Source: Methylothermaceae bacterium
GTDB taxonomy: Bacteria > Pseudomonadota > Gammaproteobacteria > Methylococcales > Methylothermaceae
DNA: 13,564 nt
Direction: 5' to 3'
Assembly (NCBI GenBank): GCA_027024125.1
Contig: JALVSV010000299.1
Span: 1 to 13,564 of the forward strand
The translations under genes and the position numbers were made by a program. This document shows positions 7,404-13,564 of the stretch, in pieces. Under the pieces are notes generated by a model. It did not search any database and was not told the DNA's origin. It worked only from the letters and a program-made list of their open reading frames with translations. Numbering within the stretch: position 1 is the stretch's first letter; each line of letters opens with the position of its first letter.

Positions 7404-8696
7404 ATGAACAAGAAAAATGGATTCGTTTTGGGGGGGATGGGTCTGAATACGATTCCTCTGTCCGTTTCTGCATCCGATTTTAGCGGTGCGGATACTGCCT
7501 GGGTATTGAGCTCGACCGCTCTGGTGCTGTTCATGACACTTCCCGGATTGGCTCTGTTCTATGGGGGGTTGGTCAGGGTGCGGAACGTACTGTCGGTGTT
7601 GATGCAGTGTTTTGCTATTGCAGCCATGGTCTCGCTTCTGTGGTTGCTTGTCGGATATAGCTTTGCCTTTGGCGATGGGATGGCTGCCCAGCCCCTGATA
7701 GGTGGATTCGGGCGGGCATTTCTCTGGGGTCTGGGTATGGACGATCTGACAGGCACCATACCTGAAGTGGTGTTCCTGGCCTTTCAAATGACCTTCGCCA
7801 TCATCACTCCAGCACTGATCATAGGTGGTTTTGCCGAGAGAATGCGCTTTTCCGCCGTGCTATGGTTCAGTGCCCTGTGGTTGATGCTGGTTTATATCCC
7901 GGTATGTCATTGGGTTTGGGGGGGTGGATGGCTCGCTGACCTCGGCGTGATGGATTTTGCCGGGGGCATCGTGGTGCATCTCACTTGTGGGGTGGCGGCG
8001 TTGGTTTCTGCCCTGGTATTGGGTCCAAGGCGGGGCTTTCCCAAGGTGCCGATGCCACCACATAATATGACCATGACCGTCACAGGCGCAGGGATGCTCT
8101 GGGTGGGGTGGTTTGGTTTCAATGGTGGTAGTGCGCTTGCTGCCAACGGTGCTGCGGGTATGGCACTTTTTGTGACCCATATAGCCGCTTCTGCTGGTGC
8201 ATTGACCTGGATGTTCATTGAGTGGGCCCGTTTTGGCAAGCCGAGCGTGTTAGGGGTGGTGACAGGTATGGTGGCTGGCCTCGGCACCGTTACTCCAGCT
8301 TCTGGGTTCATTGGCCCGGTGGGTGCGCTGGGGCTTGGTATCTTGGCAGGGGGCGTCTGTTTCACAGCCACTCAGACCATCAAGCGGGTTCTTAAGATCG
8401 ACGATTCGCTGGATGTCTTTCCGGTGCATGGGGTTGGGGGTATCTTGGGATCGTTGCTGACAGCGGTGTTGGCCAGCGAGTCCTTCGGTGGTTTTGGTTT
8501 GGCGGAAGGGGTGACCGTATCGGGCCAATTGGGGGTTCAGGCCATTGCGGTGGTCAGCGTAGCGCTATGGTGCGGTGTCATCACATTTGCCTTGTTGAAA
8601 GTCCTGGATGTACTGGTGGGTATCAGAGTCAGTCCGGAGGTGGAAACCGAAGGATTGGATATCGCCCAGCATGAGGAAACGGGTTATCATTGGTAG
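7404..8696 (+). CDS. amtB: Ammonium transporter AmtB
   Basis: AmtB is a trimeric inner membrane channel for ammonium. The 430-residue protein has a cleavable-looking signal (residues about 1-23), then a run of hydrophobic helices covering most of its length. Conserved marks include LFYGGLVRVRNVLSVL (51-66), FQMTFAIITPALIIGGFAERM (127-147), DFAGGIVVHLTCG (184-196; D184 and pore His192) and DVFPVHGVGGILGS (337-350; His342). The last is the second pore histidine. The cytoplasmic tail ends GLDIAQHEETGYHW, the GlnK-binding C-terminus with the conserved GLDI-H-E pattern. The start ATG 7404 follows AGGGAG. It is co-directional with glnK at 18 bases and is closed by the hairpin at 8711-8737. Confidence 0.97.
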   Translation: MNKKNGFVLGGMGLNTIPLSVSASDFSGADTAWVLSSTALVLFMTLPGLALFYGGLVRVRNVLSVLMQCFAIAAMVSLLWLLVGYSFAFGDGMAAQPLIGGFGRAFLWGLGMDDLTGTIPEVVFLAFQMTFAIITPALIIGGFAERMRFSAVLWFSALWLMLVYIPVCHWVWGGGWLADLGVMDFAGGIVVHLTCGVAALVSALVLGPRRGFPKVPMPPHNMTMTVTGAGMLWVGWFGFNGGSALAANGAAGMALFVTHIAASAGALTWMFIEWARFGKPSVLGVVTGMVAGLGTVTPASGFIGPVGALGLGILAGGVCFTATQTIKRVLKIDDSLDVFPVHGVGGILGSLLTAVLASESFGGFGLAEGVTVSGQLGVQAIAVVSVALWCGVITFALLKVLDVLVGIRVSPEVETEGLDIAQHEETGYHW

Positions 8697-8710
8697 TAAG
8701 ACGCATGTCA

Positions 8711-8737
8711 GTCGTGGCCTCGAAACGGGGCCACGAC
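8711..8737. terminator. Hairpin between convergent amtB and marR-like gene
   Basis: GTCGTGGCC (8711-8719) pairs perfectly with GGCCACGAC (8729-8737) over a 9-base loop, in the 53-base gap between two convergent genes. Only two T follow on the plus strand and the minus strand has no run, so termination is likely but the T-tract is poor. Confidence 0.6.
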
Positions 8738-8749
8738 TTGATCGCCTAA

Positions 8750-9334
8750 TCAAGCTACCTGGTCAGATGTGTCTGGTTCAAATTTATGCTCCCTGCATAC
8801 CTGTTCCAGCTCCTGGGAAGAAAGTGGCAAATTGGTCAGTGTACAGACATTCTCCTCTTCGACCGTATGGAGGTGATAACAGCTGCCACAAACCCCAAAG
8901 GGTCTTAAACCTCTGCTGTTTTGCATGGCTTTGAGCAAGGACTCGAGGCCGGAAAGCAACTGATCCCTCTGTGCGTGTGACATCCTGGCCAGCCCTTGTT
9001 TAAGGAGTTCAGGGGGCAAAGTCGTATCGACCGCTGACCTTCCCTTCTCGGTCAAACTCAAATGAATCACCCTTCTGTCATCAGTATCAGGTTTTTTTTC
9101 GATCAATCCTTTTTTTTCCAAAACACTCAATGACTGGGACACCGTTCCCTTGGTCAGTCCGAGATATTCGGTCACCGCGGCAGGTATGTCGCTGTGTTGA
9201 TTGCACAAACTCAGATAATGCAATATTTCCAACTGAACCGGTTGTAATGGAGGGGTGGTCTTGGCCTGGCGAGCTTCCGCGCGTAAAAGGTTACCAATCC
9301 GTTCCAGGTATTTGTATATATTGTTGCTGTTCAT
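8750..9334 (-). CDS. MarR-family transcriptional regulator with Cys/His-rich tail
   Basis: The protein is 194 residues, longer than the usual 140-150 of MarR regulators. A winged-helix core covers about 6-140: LQPVQLEILHYLSL, TEYLGLTKGTVSQSLSVLEKKGLIEK (recognition helix about 61-75) and DTDDRRVIHLSLTEKGR (wing). The extra C-terminal tail (about 141-194) carries C149 and C152 (GVCGSC), H154, H156, C164, C180 and H183, a set that could bind a metal or act as a thiol switch. The start is ATG 9334, giving MNSNNIYKYLERIG; a longer open frame upstream crosses the intergenic control region. The gene is divergent from a periplasmic cytochrome c, and an 18-base dyad starts 16 bases upstream of its start codon, so autorepression plus control of the cytochrome is likely. 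The ligand is unknown. Confidence 0.9.
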   Translation of the reverse strand: MNSNNIYKYLERIGNLLRAEARQAKTTPPLQPVQLEILHYLSLCNQHSDIPAAVTEYLGLTKGTVSQSLSVLEKKGLIEKKPDTDDRRVIHLSLTEKGRSAVDTTLPPELLKQGLARMSHAQRDQLLSGLESLLKAMQNSRGLRPFGVCGSCYHLHTVEEENVCTLTNLPLSSQELEQVCREHKFEPDTSDQVA

Positions 9335-9350
9335 AATGCTTGTCCCAAGT

Positions 9351-9368
9351 TGACAGAATACCATGTCA
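9351..9368. promoter_or_regulatory. Dyad TGACA-N8-TGTCA, candidate MarR operator
   Basis: TGACA (9351-9355) and TGTCA (9364-9368) are exact reverse complements separated by GAATACCA. The dyad lies between the divergent marR-like gene and cytochrome c gene. It overlaps a minus-strand -10-like TATTCT (9360-9355) and a plus-strand TTGACA (9350-9355). Dyads of this length and position are typical operators for dimeric MarR proteins. Confidence 0.5.
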
Positions 9369-9419
9369 TTCGGTAGGTTCATCCCTGCATTGAATGTACT
9401 GTGAATGGAGGAAGAAAAA

Positions 9420-9743
9420 ATGAGAAGATACTTATATATCATAGTGGTATCCTTGCTTTTTGGCTACCAAAGCGATGCTTTTTCCGCTGACCCTGAGGCT
9501 GGCAAGCAACTGTCTCAAAGCAAGGGGTGTGTCGGGTGTCATGGTTCCAAAGCCATCAGTCCTGAAGGAACCAGCTATCCCAATCTGGCTGGCCAGAAAG
9601 CGGCGTATGTGGAAAAAGCTTTAAAAGCCTATCGTGACAAATCCAGGCAGGCTCCTTTGATGAATGGAATGGCCGGCGGACTCAGTGACGAAGACATCGC
9701 CAATTTGGCCGCTTATTATTCCAGTTTGAAACCCTGTCCCTGA
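9420..9743 (+). CDS. Small periplasmic c-type cytochrome (class I)
   Basis: The 107-residue precursor has a signal peptide (residues 1 to about 23, hydrophobic YLYIIVVSLLFGY, likely cut near DAFSA-DPEAG). This would give a mature monoheme cytochrome of about 84 residues. The heme is attached at CVGCH (C37, C40, H41). PNLAGQKAAYVEKALKAYRDK is a familiar c553/c4-type stretch, and the distal ligand is probably a Met in LMNGMAGGLSDEDIANLAAYY (M81 or M84). It is expected to shuttle electrons in the periplasm; the partner is not shown. GGAGGA at 9407-9412 fixes ATG 9420, not the in-frame ATG at 9405. It is divergent from the MarR-type gene and ends in a strong hairpin. Confidence 0.93.
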   Translation: MRRYLYIIVVSLLFGYQSDAFSADPEAGKQLSQSKGCVGCHGSKAISPEGTSYPNLAGQKAAYVEKALKAYRDKSRQAPLMNGMAGGLSDEDIANLAAYYSSLKPCP

Positions 9744-9757
9744 ATGATCTGGATACT

Positions 9758-9791
9758 TGGAAAACGGGTAATCGTCACTACCCGTTTTCCA
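9758..9791. terminator. Long hairpin between convergent cytochrome c and speE
   Basis: TGGAAAACGGGTA (9758-9770) pairs perfectly over 13 bases with TACCCGTTTTCCA (9779-9791) around an 8-base loop. The T-run is inside the descending arm. Read on either strand it has A-rich and T-rich arms, so it could serve as a bidirectional terminator for the two convergent genes. Confidence 0.75.
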
Positions 9792-9796
9792 TTGGC

Positions 9797-10657
9797 TTAG
9801 ACTCCTTCCATCTCCACTTCCTGCAAAAAGAAATTGGGCGCTGCAAAGGCGGCTCTATGGATCTCCAGATTGTAATATCGAGTTGCGAACGGTTTGTTTA
9901 GGATGTCTTGCTCGCGGGGTTGTCCGATGCTGGTTTTGGCAGCCACGGTGCCACTCCACCAGCCGGATGGATAAACGGGTTGAGGAAAGAAGAGGGTTTT
10001 GACTTCCTTGAAGCCAGCCGCCTTCATGGCTTTGCGCATCGGGTGGAGGATATGGGGGTGGAACAAAGGAGATTCGCTTTGTTGAATCAACAGACCATCC
10101 TCTGTCAGACAGTTCAGGCAGTCGCGATAAAATGCCTCGGTGAATAAGCCCTCACCGGGTCCCAAAGGATCCGTGCTGTCGACGATGATCACGTCCACGC
10201 TGTTTTCTGGCGCTTCTTTGACCCATTTGATCCCATCTTCGAACTTCAGCTGGGCACGGGGATCGTCGTTGGCCAGGCAAAGCTCTGGAAAATATCGTTC
10301 CGCCAATCGGGTCACCCGTTCATCGATTTCGATCTGAACCGCGCTGTCCACCCCGGGGTGTTTCAATACCTCCTGAAGACTGCCACAGTCGCCTCCTCCT
10401 ATGATCCAAACGCGTTTGGGGGCCGGATGGCTAAATAGCACCGGATGGGTCATCATTTCATGATAGAGAAAGTTGTCACGGGCAGAGAGCATGACGAAAC
10501 CGTCGATGACCATCAGATTGCCGAAGCCGATGGTCTGGTAAATCTCGATCTTCTGGAATGGGGTTTGCTCCTCGTGCAATTTGCGTTCGATCCTGAAAGA
10601 GAATGCGCTGTGATTGTCCTCGTCGATTTCGGTGAACCACTCGTCTGGATTGAGCAT
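9797..10657 (-). CDS. speE: Spermidine synthase (polyamine aminopropyltransferase)
   Basis: SpeE transfers the aminopropyl group of decarboxylated S-adenosylmethionine to putrescine, making spermidine. The 286-residue protein begins MLNPDEWFTEIDEDN and has the family layout: FGNLMVIDGFVMLSARDNFLYHEMMTHPVLF (45-75), the nucleotide-binding loop IIGGGD (85-90), VDSTDPLGPGEGLF (159-172, with catalytic-type D160 and D163), and RYYNLEIHRAAFAAP near the C-terminus. The loop continues GGGDCGSLQEV, where E. coli has GGGDGAMLREV, a mild variation. I chose ATG 10657 because WFTE aligns with the usual W-x-E-x near the N-terminus. A TTG at 10690 with an AGGA upstream would add 11 residues. No speD or other polyamine gene is in view. 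Confidence 0.93.
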   Translation of the reverse strand: MLNPDEWFTEIDEDNHSAFSFRIERKLHEEQTPFQKIEIYQTIGFGNLMVIDGFVMLSARDNFLYHEMMTHPVLFSHPAPKRVWIIGGGDCGSLQEVLKHPGVDSAVQIEIDERVTRLAERYFPELCLANDDPRAQLKFEDGIKWVKEAPENSVDVIIVDSTDPLGPGEGLFTEAFYRDCLNCLTEDGLLIQQSESPLFHPHILHPMRKAMKAAGFKEVKTLFFPQPVYPSGWWSGTVAAKTSIGQPREQDILNKPFATRYYNLEIHRAAFAAPNFFLQEVEMEGV

Positions 10658-10723
10658 GGGTGGAATATCTCTTAGTTGAAAAACCAGCAAAGTTTCCTAT
10701 ATCCAGGGACTGGCTGCAAACCT

Positions 10724-10754
10724 GCCATTGACCTGCCGGTGGCAATGGCGTTTT
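10724..10754 (+). promoter_or_regulatory. Hairpin plus T-run in the leader of the fdh operon
   Basis: GCCATTG (10724-10730) and CAATGGC (10743-10749) are exact reverse complements around a 12-base loop that contains ACC and GGT able to extend the stem. TTTT follows at 10751-10754. It lies 32 bases before the first fdh gene and no plus-strand gene ends nearby, so it is either a leader terminator (attenuator) or an operator dyad in the speE-fdh divergent region. Confidence 0.4.
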
Positions 10755-10786
10755 AATTGACGAGAAATTATCTTGAGGACATTCCT

Positions 10787-10981
10787 ATGGCAGACAATGA
10801 TCCCAATGGCCTGAACCGTCGGGGTTTCTTTGGCCAGTTCTTCGGTCTGGTGGCCGCTGCTTCCACCTTGACTTTGCTGAAACCTTCAGCCGGTCAAGAG
10901 GATAAGACAGCATCCAAACAGGTGCAAGGCTATCGGGAAACCGAGCATGTCCGCCAGTATTACCGCAGCGCCCGGGGATAG
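10787..10981 (+). CDS. Formate dehydrogenase region Tat-signal small protein
   Basis: This 64-residue protein begins with a twin-arginine signal, NRRGFFGQFFGLVAAASTLTLL (RR at 11-12), followed by a short hydrophilic tail ending QGYRETEHVRQYYRSARG. Small proteins of this kind are encoded directly before periplasmic formate dehydrogenase catalytic subunits in many proteobacteria and are known as the formate dehydrogenase region Tat target family. Their role (accessory, assembly or small subunit) is not settled. The start ATG 10787 has GAGGA about 8 bases upstream; the open frame before it lacks a good start. The stop is 2 bases before the catalytic subunit, indicating an operon and probably coupled translation. 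Confidence 0.85.
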   Translation: MADNDPNGLNRRGFFGQFFGLVAAASTLTLLKPSAGQEDKTASKQVQGYRETEHVRQYYRSARG

Positions 10982-10983
10982 CC

Positions 10984-13564
10984 ATGAAACTGGTCAAACG
11001 TCCATTGCCTCCCGAAGACAAGCCAGGTGTCGACCGTCGTACTTTTATCAAGCGATCTGCTGTGGCTACAGGTGGTTCATTGCTGGCCGGCAGCCTTTCC
11101 TTCAAGATGATGCGTCGGGTCGAGGCCCATGAGGGTCATCGACACGACGATGAGCTTCACCAGATAAAGACAGTCTGTACCCATTGTTCGGTGGGGTGCG
11201 GTGTCATCGCCGAGGTCAGGAACGGAGTTTGGATCGGCCAGGAACCTGCCTTCGATCATCCTTTCAACCTCGGTGCCCATTGTGCCAAGGGGGCCTCGGT
11301 TCGTGAACACGGTCACGGCGAGAAGCGTCTCAAATACCCTTTGAAAATGGAAAACGGTCAGTGGCGCCGGATCACTTGGGAGCAGGCCATCGACGAAATT
11401 GGCGCCAGGCTGCTCGCTATTCGTGAGCGTTCGGGGCCCGATGCCGTCTACTGGCTGGGGTCCTCCAAGCACAACAATGAGCAGGCTTATCTGCTTCGCA
11501 AATTCGTCGCCCTGTGGGGTACCAACAACGTGGATCATCAGGCCCGTATCTGCCATTCCACCACGGTGGCCGGCGTTGCCAACACCTGGGGCTATGGGGC
11601 GATGACCAATTCCTACAACGACATCCATCACAGCCAGAGTATCCTGATCATTGGTGGTAATCCCGCAGAGGCCCATCCGGTGTCGATGCAGCATATCTTT
11701 CGCGCCAAGGAAAGGGGTGCCAGACTGATCGTGGTCGATCCCCGCTTTACCCGGACGGCCGCCCATGCCGACCAGTATGTCCGGATTCGCTCGGGAGGCG
11801 ATATTGCTTTTGTCTATGGCCTGTTGTGGCACATCTTCAAAAACGGTTGGGAGGACAAGGACTTTATCGAACATCGGGTCTATGGAATGGAATCGATTCG
11901 CGAGGAGGCCACCAAATGGCCTCCCGACGAAGTGGAACGGGTCACGGGCATTCCTGAGGAAGAAGTCTTCCAGGTCGCCAAAACCCTGGCTGATCACCGG
12001 CCTGGGACTGTCGTCTGGTGCATGGGAATCACCCAGCATCATCACGGTAACAACCAAACCCGGTTGCTGTGTATTCTTCAACTGGCATTAGGTAACATGG
12101 GCGTCGCTGGTGGGGGTACCAATATTTTTCGTGGCCATGACAATGTTCAGGGGGCCACCGACGTCGGGCCCAATGCCCATACCCTGCCTGGTTACTATGG
12201 TTTGAACGAAGGCGCATGGCGCCATTGGGCCAAAGTCTGGGATCTGGATTTCCAGTGGCTGTCGGGCCGTTTCGACCCGCAGGAATACAACGATGGCAAG
12301 GGCGGGAAGTCGAGGACCATGTTCCAGTCCGGCATCCCGGTCTCACGCTGGATCGACGGGGTGCTCGAGGACAGGAACAATTTGTCCCAGCGAGATAACC
12401 TGCGCGCCATGGTCTTTTGGGGGCACGCGCCCAATAGTCAGACCCGGGGGCCGGAGATGAAGCGGGCTTTCGAAAAGCTCGAACTGCTGGTCGTCATCGA
12501 TCCTTACCCCTCGGTGTCAGCAGTGATGCACGAGCGCCAAAATGACACCTACCTGCTGCCGGCCTGCACCCAGTTCGAGACCCGGGGTTCTGTGACCGCT
12601 TCCAACCGCTCGGTACAATGGCGCAACCAGGTGATCGAACCTTTGTTCGAATCCAAGCCCGATCATGTGATCATGTACCTGTTGGCGAAACGTTTAGGGT
12701 TTGCCGGGCCGTTGACCAAACACATCGAGGTCAAGGAGGACGAGCCGGTCATCGAGGACATCCTGGGGGAGATCAACCGCGGCACCTGGACCATCGGTTA
12801 CACCGGCCACAGTCCGGAACGGTTGAAGTTGCAACAACAGAACTGGCACACCTTCGACACCACCACGCTCAGGGCTGAGGGCGGTCCCTGTGATGGGGAA
12901 TATTACGGCCTGCCCTGGCCGTGTTGGGGGACTCCACGGCTCAAGCACCCGGGAACGCCCATCCTCTACGATCTCAGCAAGTCTGTGGCGGAAGGGGGGC
13001 TGCCATTCCGGGCCCGTTTTGGCGTCGAGCGTGACGGGGTCAGCCTGTTGGCCCATGAATCCTATACCAGGGGGTCGGAAATCAAGGATGGCTATCCCGA
13101 ATTCTCCGCCGAGATGTTGAAACAACTTGGTTGGTGGCAGGAGCTCACGCCGGAAGAGCAACAGGCAGCGGAAGGAAAAAACTGGAAGACCGATCTGTCC
13201 GGAGGGATCCAGCGGGTGGCGATCGCCCATGGTTGTGCCCCCTTTGGAAATGCCAAGGCGCGCTGTATCGTCTGGACCTTCCCGGATCCCATTCCTATTC
13301 ACCGCGAGCCAATTTACAGCAACCGCCGTGACCTGGTGGTTCAATACCCTACCTATGCCGATAGAAAGCGTTTCTATCGGTTGCCTACCCGTTATGCATC
13401 GCTGCAGCAGATCGATTTCAGCCATGAGTTTCCCCTGGTGATGACATCCGGAAGACTGGTGGAATACGAAGGGGGTGGGGACGAGACCCGTTCCAATCCC
13501 TGGTTGGCGGAATTGCAACAGGACATGTTCATCGAGATTCATCCCGCAGATGCCAATGATGCAG
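10984..13564 (+). CDS. fdhA: Formate dehydrogenase catalytic (alpha) subunit, partial
   Basis: The frame is open for 860 codons to the window edge, so the C-terminus is missing. It encodes the molybdenum or tungsten bis-pterin subunit that oxidises formate to CO2, exported by Tat in the periplasmic type. RRTFIK (18-23) is the Tat motif. C65, C68, C72 and C100 (CTHCSVGC, then AHCAKG) bind a 4Fe-4S cluster. The residue that binds the metal is Cys190, encoded TGC in ARICHSTTVAG, so no selenocysteine is used. GYGAMTNSYNDIHHSQ and GGNPAEAHPVSMQH (about 203-239) and GNMGVAGGGTNIFRGHDNVQGATDVGP (about 371-397) are family motifs. The start has GGGGA upstream. The iron-sulfur and cytochrome subunits should follow beyond the edge. 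Maturation depends on cofactor genes such as moaC/D/E. Confidence 0.95.
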   Translation, partial: MKLVKRPLPPEDKPGVDRRTFIKRSAVATGGSLLAGSLSFKMMRRVEAHEGHRHDDELHQIKTVCTHCSVGCGVIAEVRNGVWIGQEPAFDHPFNLGAHCAKGASVREHGHGEKRLKYPLKMENGQWRRITWEQAIDEIGARLLAIRERSGPDAVYWLGSSKHNNEQAYLLRKFVALWGTNNVDHQARICHSTTVAGVANTWGYGAMTNSYNDIHHSQSILIIGGNPAEAHPVSMQHIFRAKERGARLIVVDPRFTRTAAHADQYVRIRSGGDIAFVYGLLWHIFKNGWEDKDFIEHRVYGMESIREEATKWPPDEVERVTGIPEEEVFQVAKTLADHRPGTVVWCMGITQHHHGNNQTRLLCILQLALGNMGVAGGGTNIFRGHDNVQGATDVGPNAHTLPGYYGLNEGAWRHWAKVWDLDFQWLSGRFDPQEYNDGKGGKSRTMFQSGIPVSRWIDGVLEDRNNLSQRDNLRAMVFWGHAPNSQTRGPEMKRAFEKLELLVVIDPYPSVSAVMHERQNDTYLLPACTQFETRGSVTASNRSVQWRNQVIEPLFESKPDHVIMYLLAKRLGFAGPLTKHIEVKEDEPVIEDILGEINRGTWTIGYTGHSPERLKLQQQNWHTFDTTTLRAEGGPCDGEYYGLPWPCWGTPRLKHPGTPILYDLSKSVAEGGLPFRARFGVERDGVSLLAHESYTRGSEIKDGYPEFSAEMLKQLGWWQELTPEEQQAAEGKNWKTDLSGGIQRVAIAHGCAPFGNAKARCIVWTFPDPIPIHREPIYSNRRDLVVQYPTYADRKRFYRLPTRYASLQQIDFSHEFPLVMTSGRLVEYEGGGDETRSNPWLAELQQDMFIEIHPADANDA

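Noticed and set aside
7404..8371. Minus-strand open frames opposite amtB
   Set aside because: Proline-rich translations of the reverse of membrane-helix codons; no start signals.
11077..12081. Long minus-strand open frame (334 codons), and another at 12694-13542
   Set aside because: Both are opposite the formate dehydrogenase alpha subunit, whose motifs are unmistakable; they are antisense shadows.

Overview
The window looks like chromosomal DNA of a gammaproteobacterium, GC-moderate and densely coded. The evidence is the UbiK-ComM pair, a GlnK-AmtB pair divergent from it, an Escherichia coli-like Ppa, MoaC/D/E, and a Tat-exported formate dehydrogenase preceded by its small Tat-signal partner protein. 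The species cannot be named from the sequence. Most genes are household or core respiratory and nitrogen genes. I see no tRNA, rRNA, CRISPR array or intact mobile element.

Layout. Positions 1-303 (minus) hold the N-terminal part of an unrecognised membrane protein cut by the window edge. Positions 304-785 are mostly non-coding: they carry a decayed IS5-type transposase remnant (minus, about 342-629) and a perfect 9-bp-arm palindrome (718-741) just before the promoter of a small membrane-anchored protein of unknown function (786-1253). A strong terminator (1328-1358) separates that gene from a Tim44-like domain protein (minus, 1374-2300). Next come moaC (minus) and, divergently, moaD-moaE (plus), which serve molybdopterin synthesis. 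They are followed by ppa (minus), a DUF2797-type cysteine-rich protein (plus), and comM-ubiK (minus, with ubiK upstream and one base between them). glnK-amtB (plus) form an ammonium-sensing and transport operon with an NtrC-like site upstream. A MarR-type regulator with an unusual Cys/His-rich tail (minus) lies divergent from a small periplasmic cytochrome c (plus), with an 18-bp dyad between them. speE (minus) follows, and then a formate dehydrogenase operon (plus): a 64-residue Tat-signal protein and the catalytic alpha subunit, which runs off the right edge.

Functional links. moaC/D/E supply the pterin part of the molybdenum (or tungsten) cofactor that the formate dehydrogenase at the right end needs, although they are about 7 kb apart and not co-transcribed. 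GlnK binds the AmtB tail to gate ammonium uptake. The most interesting unexplained unit is the MarR-like regulator with its CxxC-containing tail, the TGACA-N8-TGTCA dyad and the divergent cytochrome c, which together suggest a redox- or metal-responsive switch. I found no convincing evidence of a wholly new multigene system.
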